Source: Bacilli bacterium
Lineage (GTDB): Bacteria > Bacillota_I > Bacilli_A > Izemoplasmatales > Hujiaoplasmataceae
DNA: 32,081 nucleotides
Assembly (NCBI GenBank): GCA_018399755.1
Contig: JAGYOE010000011.1
Coordinates: forward strand, 1 to 32,081
Direction of reading: 5' to 3'
This document shows positions 25,186-32,081 of this stretch, one piece after another. Below the pieces are notes generated by a model that saw only the letters and a list, made by a program, of their open reading frames with translations, was not told the origin of the DNA and made no database searches. A program made the translations under genes and the position numbers. How positions within the stretch are numbered: the first letter of the stretch is position 1; each line of letters begins with the position of its first letter.

Positions 25186-27347
25186 TAATCCAATCCTTCA
25201 AAAATTTGGCTTAAATCTTCAAAATCAACTAAAACTTCTCGTGGTTTAGTACCGACATTTTCTGAAACAACACCAAATTTTTCTAAACTATTAACAATAT
25301 TTGTTGCACGATTAAAACCTATTGCAAACTCTTGAGTTATTTTATTTAAAGAGCATTTGCCTTCTTCTACTACAAAATTAGCAACTTCTTTAAACAGTTC
25401 ATCAATCTCTTCAGCATCAACGCTTGTCTGTGCTTCTAAAGTAAGTTTTTGATGAGTAAAGAAGTAATCTGGCTCTTTTTGTTTCTTAATGAATTCAGTT
25501 ATTTCTTCAATTTCTTCCGGAGATAAATATGCACCTTGGATTCTTCTTGTTAAACCATTTTCTGATAATAACATGTCGCCTTTGCCGAGTAGTTTTTCAG
25601 CTCCAGTTTTATCCAAAACCACACTAGAATCAGTTGATGACGGGACTCTAAAGGCAAAACGTGTTGAGATATTTGCTTTAATTGTGCCTTTTAATATATC
25701 AGCTGAAGGTCTTTGAGTGGCTAAAATAACATGAATACCAACTGCACGCGATTTTTGAGTTAATTTAAGTATACTATCTTCAACATCAGTTCCTCCGCTA
25801 AGTAATAAATCAGATGCTTCTTCAATAATCACTACTATTCTTGGCATTTTTTCAAAATTTGGATTGTTTGATCTTCTTGCATAATAATCAGTAACATTAA
25901 CTGCTTTGAATTTTTTCAAAACATTATAACGTCTTTCCATCTCTTTAACCATCCATTTTAATGATTCATTAGCAACCTTTGTTTCATCTATTATTGGCGT
26001 GATTAAATGTGGAAGATCAGAAAATTGTTGTAAATCAACTTTCTTTGGATCAATTAATAATAATTTAACTTCATCAGGTTTATTCCTAGCAATTAACGAG
26101 ACAATTGTCGCCGCAATACTTACAGATTTACCAGATTGAGTAGAACCGGCAACTAAACCATGAGGCATTTTTTCAATTGAGGTATAAACAGGTAATGCAT
26201 CAATATCTAACCCTACTGCCAATAACAAAGGATCTTTACTTTCGGTATATTTTGGATTATCAATAACATCGCCAAAAAACACTGGTTTTCTAATCTTATT
26301 AGGAACTTCAATACCTATAGTGTTTTTACCAGGAATCGGTGCTTCAATTCTAATAGAAACCGCAGATAGATTCATTTGTAAATTATCAGAGATTGAAGTT
26401 ATTTTTTTTGTTGGCACTCCTGATCCTAGTGAAACTTCATATCTAGTAACAGTTGGGCCTATTGTGTAATTTGTAACCTTACCATCAATACCAAAAGAAA
26501 AGATAGTTTCATTAATTACATCGGTATTATCTTTAACCCAATCAGGTTCTATTGTTTCACTTTCTTTGGTTTTTCTAAATAATGATAAAGGAGGTAATTG
26601 ATAATTTTCTAAATCATCTAAATTTGTCTCAATTGAACTGTTTTTTATTATATCTTCAGGATTATATTCTTCATAATCAATATCTTCTGAAAATTTAATT
26701 TCATCAGCTTCTGGTGGGTTATTAATCTCTTCTTCATCTTCTTTTTCAAATAACACATCATCAATTGCTTCTTCTTCATCATCTTCAAAATCACTTGGAG
26801 TAAAATCTTTATCATTTTCATCTTCAGTAACTAAATCTTGTAAAACTTCATCTTCTTTAACATCAGATTTATTCTCTTCTTGGAATTTGTTTTCACTTTC
26901 AAAAAACTCATCGACTGAAACTGAATTAACTTGTCTATGTTCATCAATTATCGATTCTGTATTAACATTCTCTTCAGTTTTTTCGCGTTGATGAATATCT
27001 TCATTACTTAAACCGTCTTTGCTGTAAATCTTAGGTATAGAACCTTTATTAATTGAGATGAATTCATAATATGAATGTCCGTATCTTTTCTTAGCTTCAG
27101 CTTTTGTTAATCTTCTTTTTTGACGAAAAACATCGTATTTCTTATCAATATCTCCCGTTCCTTTACGATCTGAAGTGACTGACATAACGTTTTTAGAACT
27201 TATACCTGCTGGTCCTACAAAATCTTGTCTCATTCGCTTCTTATCTTCAATTGCGGTAATTTGGGGGATATAAAAAGGCCGATTATCTTTTGTACGAGTT
27301 TTTTTAGGAATAATTCGTTCCGGTTTATTCATCTTTTTAAAAAACAT
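25185..27347 (-). CDS. ftsK: FtsK/SftA-type DNA translocase without membrane segments
   Basis: Hexameric DNA pump for chromosome segregation at division. Residues 1-250 are hydrophilic, with an acidic Asp/Glu-rich stretch at about 150-245, and hold no membrane helix, as in B. subtilis SftA. The alpha/beta motor covers about 260-625. Walker A is AGSTQSGKS (400-408). The Walker B position reads VVIIEEASDLL (505-515), with Glu509 where most FtsK have Asp. ATQRPS and GAEKLLGKGDML are conserved. The gamma winged helix (about 645-708) has AIGFNRATNIVNSLE and GTKPREVLV, so sequence-guided translocation is likely. The gene sits three bases after a single-pass membrane protein gene. Confidence 0.93.
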   Translation of the reverse strand: MFFKKMNKPERIIPKKTRTKDNRPFYIPQITAIEDKKRMRQDFVGPAGISSKNVMSVTSDRKGTGDIDKKYDVFRQKRRLTKAEAKKRYGHSYYEFISINKGSIPKIYSKDGLSNEDIHQREKTEENVNTESIIDEHRQVNSVSVDEFFESENKFQEENKSDVKEDEVLQDLVTEDENDKDFTPSDFEDDEEEAIDDVLFEKEDEEEINNPPEADEIKFSEDIDYEEYNPEDIIKNSSIETNLDDLENYQLPPLSLFRKTKESETIEPDWVKDNTDVINETIFSFGIDGKVTNYTIGPTVTRYEVSLGSGVPTKKITSISDNLQMNLSAVSIRIEAPIPGKNTIGIEVPNKIRKPVFFGDVIDNPKYTESKDPLLLAVGLDIDALPVYTSIEKMPHGLVAGSTQSGKSVSIAATIVSLIARNKPDEVKLLLIDPKKVDLQQFSDLPHLITPIIDETKVANESLKWMVKEMERRYNVLKKFKAVNVTDYYARRSNNPNFEKMPRIVVIIEEASDLLLSGGTDVEDSILKLTQKSRAVGIHVILATQRPSADILKGTIKANISTRFAFRVPSSTDSSVVLDKTGAEKLLGKGDMLLSENGLTRRIQGAYLSPEEIEEITEFIKKQKEPDYFFTHQKLTLEAQTSVDAEEIDELFKEVANFVVEEGKCSLNKITQEFAIGFNRATNIVNSLEKFGVVSENVGTKPREVLVDFEDLSQIFEGLD

Positions 27348-27350
27348 AAC

Positions 27351-28109
27351 TTACTCCTCTTCAATCAATTCATTAATTTTTTCTTCTATTTCAACTTCAT
27401 CATCTTGATCTTTATGTTCCGCAAAGCTTTTGCTATAAATATTATTAGTTTCTTCGCCTACAACTGCAATTATATACTTGCAAATTTCTTTTGTAGCTAC
27501 TTCAGTTGTTGGCTTTATAGCTAATCTTCTAAACCAGTATACTGGATTTGCGAAATTTAAAACAGCTCTACCTGCATTATAAATCTTAGATAATTTATAC
27601 TTACGATTTAACTTCATTAATTTAGAATCATCAATCACTTTTTTCATATGCAACATATTAATTAATGATGAGATACGGTAATTTTTAAAATGTTTTAAAA
27701 TTTTGCCATTCACCATCTCTTCAATTCTTTTAGTTATATAACGATTTAATTCAAGCAATTCTTCAACTGTAATTTCATAAATCGGATATTTAGATTCAGG
27801 AAAATAGTAACTGGCAATTTCTTCTAACAATTCATAACTTAAATCAAAAGCAACTCTAAAATAAGCGTTATCCGTTAATCTTACAGTTTCAAGTAATTGT
27901 GATTGTTTATCTTCTATTAACTCATATACTTCTTTATCGCCTAAAGGCAATTTATTTAATACTCGTTTGCGATAACCTTTTTTTTCATTTATTGTTGCAA
28001 TTAAAATCAGTACTAGAAATAGCAAAACAAACCCAGTAAGAACTCCAATAACAAAATAAAATACAGTTGTCATATTAATTTGTGATAAAAACATAAATAT
28101 ATGTTCCAT
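27351..28109 (-). CDS. Unknown single-pass membrane protein upstream of ftsK
   Basis: 252 residues. A short N-terminus is followed by one long hydrophobic segment at about 14-38 (FYFVIGVLTGFVLLFLVLIL), then a basic stretch KKGYRKR, so the bulk should be cytoplasmic. That part is mostly helical, with LLEEIASYYFPESKYPIYEITVEELL in the middle and NPVYWFRRLAIKPTTEV near residue 190, and it ends in an acidic tail. I do not recognise the family. It is the first gene of the operon, and its stop is three bases before the ftsK ATG. A role as a membrane partner of the TM-less FtsK is possible, from context only. Confidence 0.82.
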   Translation of the reverse strand: MEHIFMFLSQINMTTVFYFVIGVLTGFVLLFLVLILIATINEKKGYRKRVLNKLPLGDKEVYELIEDKQSQLLETVRLTDNAYFRVAFDLSYELLEEIASYYFPESKYPIYEITVEELLELNRYITKRIEEMVNGKILKHFKNYRISSLINMLHMKKVIDDSKLMKLNRKYKLSKIYNAGRAVLNFANPVYWFRRLAIKPTTEVATKEICKYIIAVVGEETNNIYSKSFAEHKDQDDEVEIEEKINELIEEE

Positions 28110-28132
28110 AATTATACCTCTTTGTTAAATAA

Positions 28133-28161
28133 ATTATATCTTAAATTATGCTTTTTATCAA
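28133..28161 (-). promoter_or_regulatory. Promoter of the ftsK-lepB-rbgA-rnhB operon
   Basis: Minus strand: -35 TTGATA (28156-28161), 17 bases, -10 TATAAT (28133-28138). The first start codon is 24 bases downstream. It stands back to back with a rightward promoter in the same 131-base gap. Confidence 0.72.
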
Positions 28162-28174
28162 TCAATATAAAGAT

Positions 28175-28203
28175 TTGCATAATTAAAATTCTTATGAGAT
28201 AAT
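28175..28203 (+). promoter_or_regulatory. Promoter of the Cof-type phosphatase gene
   Basis: Plus strand: TTGCAT (28175-28180), 17 bases, GATAAT (28198-28203). A second possible -10, TATAAT, follows directly at 28204-28209 but has no -35 at standard distance. The only rightward gene of the window begins 37 bases further on. Confidence 0.55.
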
Positions 28204-28240
28204 TATAATATTCTTAGTAAAAGGAGACTATAAAATATCT

Positions 28241-29062
28241 ATGACTAAAAATTATTTAATTGCTTTAGATTTAGATGGTACTGTTCTATATGATTTTGAC
28301 TCTCTATCACAAACACTTATTCAATATATAAAGAAAATTCAAAACCAAGGTCATAAAGTTGTAATTGCAACTGGCAGGCCTTTTAGAAGTTCGAAATTTA
28401 TATATGATAGTTTTGAACTAAATACACCAATAATTAATTATAACGGATCTTTAATACAAAATCCCAATGATTCAACTTTTAAACGAGTAGATTATCGAAT
28501 TGATAAAAACATTATTGTTGACATTTTTGAAAAAAATAAAAAATATATTCGAAATGCTTTTTCTGAATTAAATGATGATATCTATTTATATCGTGAAGAA
28601 AAAGCAATCGAGCCATTACTTCACGCAAATATTGCAACAAATATTACTGTCGGTGGATTTAAAGATAATCTTAAAGGTGATATTAACGGGATGATAATAA
28701 TCGGTAAACAAGGAACTGGGAAAAAAATAAAATCCTATGTTGATAAAAACTATAAAGGAAAAATCAGAGCAAGAATATGGCAGTTATCTGGCGAATATGA
28801 CTCTATTTTAGAAATATATAATCCAGACGTAAATAAGGGAACAGCTTTAAAAATCGTTTCAGAAAATTTAGGGTTTAAACCTGAAGATATTATCGCCATC
28901 GGTGATGGCCATAATGACATTGAAATGTTTAAATTCGCAGGAAAAAGTATTGCGATGAAAGACGCTCATGAGAAACTAAAAGCAGTCGCAGATATTGTTT
29001 TAGATTATACCAGCAGAGAAGATGCGGTATTTAGATTTTTATCTGATTTTCTAGATAATTAA
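28241..29062 (+). CDS. Cof-type HAD-IIB sugar-phosphatase family protein
   Basis: Haloacid-dehalogenase superfamily, Cof/YidA group, acting on phosphorylated sugars or cofactors such as FMN. Motif I ALDLDGTVL has Asp10 and Asp12. ATGRPF is motif II, KGTALK holds the motif III Lys, and IGDGHNDIEMFKFAG is motif IV. 273 residues, normal size. The substrate is not evident. AAGGAG lies 14 bases before the ATG, longer than usual; no ATG, GTG or TTG lies nearer in frame. It is the only gene on the plus strand. Confidence 0.9.
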   Translation: MTKNYLIALDLDGTVLYDFDSLSQTLIQYIKKIQNQGHKVVIATGRPFRSSKFIYDSFELNTPIINYNGSLIQNPNDSTFKRVDYRIDKNIIVDIFEKNKKYIRNAFSELNDDIYLYREEKAIEPLLHANIATNITVGGFKDNLKGDINGMIIIGKQGTGKKIKSYVDKNYKGKIRARIWQLSGEYDSILEIYNPDVNKGTALKIVSENLGFKPEDIIAIGDGHNDIEMFKFAGKSIAMKDAHEKLKAVADIVLDYTSREDAVFRFLSDFLDN

Positions 29063-29087
29063 AGGGATAACTGAGTTATCCCTTTTT
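29061..29087. terminator. Terminator between convergent Cof and ffh genes
   Basis: AAAGGGATAAC (29061-29071) pairs with GTTATCCCTTT (29075-29085), 11 bases with a 3-base loop. On the plus strand it ends in five T (29083-29087). On the minus strand only three T follow directly, so it serves the rightward gene best but probably also ends ffh transcripts. Confidence 0.88.
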
Positions 29088-29089
29088 AA

Positions 29090-30490
29090 TTAGAATCTAA
29101 ATCCACCTTTTTTCTTCATTTTACTTCTTCTATCTTTTCTAGATGTTTTTGGTTGAAAATTGCCCTGAGCCATATTTTGTAAAGAACTTGGATTCATGCC
29201 TTGCATTCTTCGCATCATAGTTTGTTGTTTTTCAAGCATTTGCACTAGTTTATTAACTTCACTATATGATCTTCCAGAACCATTAGCTACGCGATTTCTT
29301 CTTGAAGAAGAACGGTTAATCAATTCTGGTTTTTTTCTTTCATCAAAAGTCATAGAATTTACAATAGCTTCAATATATTCTAGTTGTTTATCATCAACTT
29401 TATCCATGTTTCCAAGATTTTTCATTCCTGGTAACATTTTTAAAATCCCTGAAAACTTACCCATTCTTTTAATCATTTTCATTTGTTTCAGTAAATCGTT
29501 GTAATTAAACTTACCTGTCATCATTTTTTCCATCATTGACATAGCTTCATCTTCATCAATTTCTTCTTGAGCTTTTTCTACAAGTGATAAAATATCACCC
29601 ATACCAAGTATTCTTGAAGCCATTCGTTCAGGATGAAAGACTTCAATATCTTCGAGTTTTTCACCCATACCAGCAAATTTTATTGGTACACCAGTAATTT
29701 TTCTAATTGATAGAGCAGCTCCGCCTCTAGTATCTCCATCTAGTTTAGTAAGAATACAACCAGTAATTGTTAAGGCTTTATTAAAAGTATCAGCAACATT
29801 TACAGCATCTTGACCAGTCATCGCATCTACTGTTAATAATACTTCATCAGGTTTAGAAATCTTTTCTAATTGCTTAATTTCATTCATCATCTTGTCATCG
29901 ATATGAAGTCTCCCTGCAGTATCGACTATAACAAGATCAAAATCATTTTCTTTAGCATAAGCTAATCCATCTTTAACAATTTTTTCGGGATTGATTTGTC
30001 CTTCTTCAAACACTTCAATATTTAATTGTTCACCAACAGTTTGTAATTGTTCTATTGCCGCTGGTCGATAAATATCAGCAGCGATTAAAAGTGGTTTTTT
30101 GCTATATTTTTTTCGAACAAAATTAGCTAATTTTCCTACTGTAGTGGTTTTACCTGCTCCTTGTAAACCAACCATTAAAATAGTTGTTAAACCATCTTTA
30201 TTAAGGTTTAGTTCACTAGCTTCTTCACCCATTAAATTAGTTAATTCATCATTTACTATTTTAACAACTTGTTCGCCTGGTTTTAAACCTTTTAATATTT
30301 TTTCACCATAAGCAATTTGCCTTACTTCTTCGGTAAATTCTTTAACCACTTTATAGTTAACATCAGCTTCTAATAAGGAAAGTCTCACTTCTCTCATCAT
30401 TTCATCAATATCTTTTTGAGTTAACTTAGCTTTACCAGTAAGTCTTCTTAACGCCATTTGAAAGCGACTTGTTAAATCTTCAAAAGCCAT
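29090..30490 (-). CDS. ffh: Signal recognition particle protein Ffh
   Basis: SRP54 GTPase that binds signal sequences and the 4.5S/scRNA. N domain at residues 1-90. The G domain has GLQGAGKT (108-115), DTAGR (190-194) and TKLDGDTRGGAAL. The C-terminal M domain is Met-rich (MSMMEKMMTGKFN, MKMIKRMGKFSGILKMLPG) and binds RNA around RRNRVANGSGRS. A basic tail ends in KKKGGFRF. 466 residues. It follows ylxM by four bases, in the usual ftsY-ylxM-ffh order. Confidence 0.97.
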   Translation of the reverse strand: MAFEDLTSRFQMALRRLTGKAKLTQKDIDEMMREVRLSLLEADVNYKVVKEFTEEVRQIAYGEKILKGLKPGEQVVKIVNDELTNLMGEEASELNLNKDGLTTILMVGLQGAGKTTTVGKLANFVRKKYSKKPLLIAADIYRPAAIEQLQTVGEQLNIEVFEEGQINPEKIVKDGLAYAKENDFDLVIVDTAGRLHIDDKMMNEIKQLEKISKPDEVLLTVDAMTGQDAVNVADTFNKALTITGCILTKLDGDTRGGAALSIRKITGVPIKFAGMGEKLEDIEVFHPERMASRILGMGDILSLVEKAQEEIDEDEAMSMMEKMMTGKFNYNDLLKQMKMIKRMGKFSGILKMLPGMKNLGNMDKVDDKQLEYIEAIVNSMTFDERKKPELINRSSSRRNRVANGSGRSYSEVNKLVQMLEKQQTMMRRMQGMNPSSLQNMAQGNFQPKTSRKDRRSKMKKKGGFRF

Positions 30491-30494
30491 AAAT

Positions 30495-30821
30495 TCACAC
30501 CTTCTTTATTTTTTCTATATATTCTTTAATATCTTTTTTTGAATTAATTTTGGTTTTTAATTCGTCTAAAAGTTTATTTCTTAAATTTGTCTTTTCTAAT
30601 AAATTTAGTTTTTCTTCATAGTCTTCTAGATAAGTTGAAACTTTTTTAATTTGTAAATGTACTGCATTTCTACTAACATTAAATATTTCAGCTATTTCAC
30701 CTAAAGAATAATCTTCTCTAAAATAATACTCAAAATATAAACGTTGTTTTTTGGTTAATAATTTACTATATATATCATAAAGATTATTTAATCTTACTGT
30801 ATCATCAATATTATAACTCAT
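30495..30821 (-). CDS. ylxM: YlxM family (UPF0122) helix-turn-helix protein of the SRP pathway
   Basis: 108 residues with a sigma-factor-region-4-like helix-turn-helix: LTKKQRLYFEYYFREDYSLGEIAEIF and NVSRNAVHLQIKKV, then a charged helical tail. YlxM is known to influence SRP GTPase activity in streptococci. It lies between ftsY (eight bases) and ffh (four bases), as in most Firmicutes, which makes the assignment safe. Confidence 0.94.
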   Translation of the reverse strand: MSYNIDDTVRLNNLYDIYSKLLTKKQRLYFEYYFREDYSLGEIAEIFNVSRNAVHLQIKKVSTYLEDYEEKLNLLEKTNLRNKLLDELKTKINSKKDIKEYIEKIKKV

Positions 30822-30829
30822 ATCAACAC

Positions 30830-31801
30830 CTACTCAAAAAAGTCAGAGAAAAGTCCATAAATATAATCTTCAATATCAAAGTATTCTAGATCACTTAACT
30901 TCTCTCCCATTCCTACAAAACTAATTGGAATATTAAGTTTATTTCTAATCGCAAGCACTATTCCACCTTTAGCAGTCCCATCAAGCTTGGTAAGAATTAC
31001 TCCGCTAATATCAGCTACTTCAGAAAATATTTTTGCCTGAGATAATCCGTTTTGTCCCGTAGTAGCATCAATAACTAAATAAGTCTCATATACATTATTA
31101 TTTGTTTCTCGTTTTATAATTCGGTTGATTTTGCCCAGTTCATTCATTAAGTTTTTCTTGTTTTGTAATCTACCAGCAGTATCAATTAACAATACATCAA
31201 TTTTGTCTTTTTTTGCCTTTTGAATAGCATCAAAAATTACACTTGCTGGATCTGAACCAGCCTTTTTAGCAATAACTTCACAACCAACTCTTTCTCCAAA
31301 AGATTTTAATTGATTGATTGCTCCAGCTCTAAATGTATCTCCGGCAGCCATCATAACTGATTTTCCTTCATTTTTTAGTTTAAATGCAAGTTTTCCAATT
31401 GTAGTAGTTTTTCCTGTGCCATTTACTCCTACAAATAAAATAATAGTTAAATCATCTTTATTAAAGCGAATATTAGTATTAATAACTTCATCTTTTAAAT
31501 AAAGTTCAAACATTTTATCCACAATAACATTTTCTAAATCTATCGGTTTAGAAATTTTTTCTTTATCAACAACTTCTTTTAGTTCTTGAATAAACTCAAT
31601 AACAGTATCTACACCAACATCTGCCATTATAAATATTTCTTCTAATTTATCATATAACTCTTCATCTATTTTTTTTGAATTCCTTAAAACATCTTTTAAA
31701 GAAGACAATGTTTGTTTTCTGGTTTTCATCATCCCAATTTTATATTTTTCTGCTTGTTTGCGTTTATCTTTATTAGAAAACAACTTTTTAAATAAGCCCA
31801 T
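30830..31801 (-). CDS. ftsY: Signal recognition particle receptor FtsY
   Basis: GTPase receptor that docks SRP-ribosome complexes to the membrane. It starts MGLFKKLFSNK, a short amphipathic membrane-targeting helix, with no acidic A domain. The N domain follows, then the G domain with GVNGTGKT (125-132), DTAGRLQNKKNLMNEL and TKLDGTAKGG. GAGGTG six bases before the ATG at 31801 supports this start over an upstream TTG at 31822. 323 residues. First gene of the ftsY-ylxM-ffh operon. Confidence 0.96.
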   Translation of the reverse strand: MGLFKKLFSNKDKRKQAEKYKIGMMKTRKQTLSSLKDVLRNSKKIDEELYDKLEEIFIMADVGVDTVIEFIQELKEVVDKEKISKPIDLENVIVDKMFELYLKDEVINTNIRFNKDDLTIILFVGVNGTGKTTTIGKLAFKLKNEGKSVMMAAGDTFRAGAINQLKSFGERVGCEVIAKKAGSDPASVIFDAIQKAKKDKIDVLLIDTAGRLQNKKNLMNELGKINRIIKRETNNNVYETYLVIDATTGQNGLSQAKIFSEVADISGVILTKLDGTAKGGIVLAIRNKLNIPISFVGMGEKLSDLEYFDIEDYIYGLFSDFFE

Positions 31802-31837
31802 TTTTTTCACCTCAAACTTCAATAAATTACCTTAAAT

Positions 31838-31846
31838 AGTATATCA
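31838..31846 (-). promoter_or_regulatory. Extended -10 promoter of ftsY-ylxM-ffh
   Basis: Minus strand TGATATACT: -10 hexamer TATACT at 31838-31843 with the TG of an extended -10 at 31845-31846. The -35 region (TTTTAT at 17 bases) is poor, as common with extended -10 promoters. The ftsY start lies 36 bases downstream of the -10, and a terminator stands just upstream. Confidence 0.6.
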
Positions 31847-31875
31847 TAAATACCTAATTGATAAAAACGTTTTAA

Positions 31876-31910
31876 AAAAAATCCGTCATATATAAAATAG
31901 ACGGATTTTT
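31876..31910. terminator. Terminator upstream of ftsY
   Basis: ATCCGTC (31881-31887) pairs with GACGGAT (31900-31906), and flanking A and T runs extend the stem to about 11 pairs around a 12-base loop. On the minus strand it leads into eight T. It ends the transcript of the gene at the right edge and of the hairpin region beside it. Confidence 0.88.
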
Positions 31911-31919
31911 AGGAAGGGT

Positions 31920-31963
31920 AAGTGCTTTCGCACTTTAAGGGAAATTAAACTACTTACGTAGTT
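31920..31963 (-). ncRNA. Two tandem GNRA-capped hairpins (candidate structured RNA or 3' UTR element)
   Basis: In the minus-strand transcript, AACTAC-GTAA-GTAGTT (31948-31963) is followed 12 bases later by AAGTGC-GAAA-GCACTT (31920-31935), then ACCCTTCC and the terminator at 31876-31910. Both stems are six perfect pairs and both loops are GNRA tetraloops on this strand only; on the plus strand the loops would be TTAC and TTTC. No reading frame covers it. It may be an RNA of its own or a structured 3' end of the upstream mRNA. Confidence 0.45.
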
Positions 31964-32000
31964 AAATAAATATTATCATAAAAATTTGATGCTTTTGTGA

Positions 32001-32081
32001 TTAATCACAGTCTTTTCCGTCTAAGCAAAACACATCTCCTGATTCATTTTTAACCACAACATTATCGCAGTCTTCGCATTT
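32001..32081 (-). CDS. C-terminal end of a Cys-rich, zinc-ribbon-like protein (partial)
   Basis: Only the last 26 codons are in the window: KCEDCDNVVVKNESGDV then FCLDGKDCD and a TAA stop. Four Cys in a CxxC...C...C pattern suggest a zinc-binding ribbon or knuckle. The full gene extends past the right edge, so size and family are unknown. It stands upstream of the hairpins and terminator and separate from ftsY. Confidence 0.6.
   Translation of the reverse strand, partial: KCEDCDNVVVKNESGDVFCLDGKDCD

Overview
The window is a compact, AT-rich stretch of a bacterial chromosome. It carries about 36 genes, nearly all on the minus strand, packed into operons with 1 to 40 base overlaps. TGA is used as a stop (uppS, trkH, pyrH, atpI, atpC and atpF all end with it) and Trp is written TGG, so the genetic code is standard, not the Mycoplasma/Spiroplasma code. 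The gene set (F-type ATP synthase operon headed by rpiB-upp, ylxM-ffh with ftsY, uppS-cdsA-dxr-rseP, rbgA-rnhB) is that of a low-GC Firmicutes or deep-branching Mollicutes-like lineage. An Izemoplasma/Haloplasma-type organism is my guess; no marker in the window settles it.

Layout from left to right, with transcription mostly leftward: (1) 1-160, promoter and leader of an rRNA operon whose 16S gene should begin just outside the left edge. (2) 262-4526, the uppS-cdsA-dxr-rseP operon for undecaprenyl phosphate, phospholipid precursor, isoprenoid precursor and membrane proteolysis. cdsA has frameshifts near its start. (3) 4602-9576, a potassium uptake operon: a small Sm-like protein, two TrkA-type subunits, TrkH, and a KdpD-like kinase with a KdpE-like regulator, ending in a strong terminator. 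(4) 9641-13178, the translation operon rpsB-tsf / pyrH-frr, with a candidate structured leader before rpsB and a broken rpsB end followed by an in-frame Lys-rich tail with a Rho_N-like domain. (5) 13199-21676, rpiB-upp-atpZ-atpI-atpBEFHAGDC-dut. (6) 21702-28165, a mixed operon: unknown membrane protein, TM-less FtsK, signal peptidase, rbgA, rnhB, HAD phosphatase, tsaC-type gene. (7) 28198-29087, the only rightward gene, a Cof-type HAD phosphatase. (8) 29090-31846, ftsY-ylxM-ffh. (9) 31876-32081, a terminator, two GNRA-capped hairpins, and the end of a Cys-rich protein.

The genes are mainly housekeeping. The most informative points are: a complete Na+-binding signature in the ATP synthase c subunit, so the enzyme is probably sodium-coupled; a K+ uptake module whose two TrkA-type proteins have complementary domain losses and whose KdpD lacks its usual N-terminal sensor; an FtsK with no membrane segment beside a single-pass membrane protein of unknown function; an S2 protein with a degraded junction to a Rho_N-like tail; and two tandem hairpins near the right edge that may be part of a structured RNA. 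I see no phage, transposon, CRISPR array or tRNA gene.
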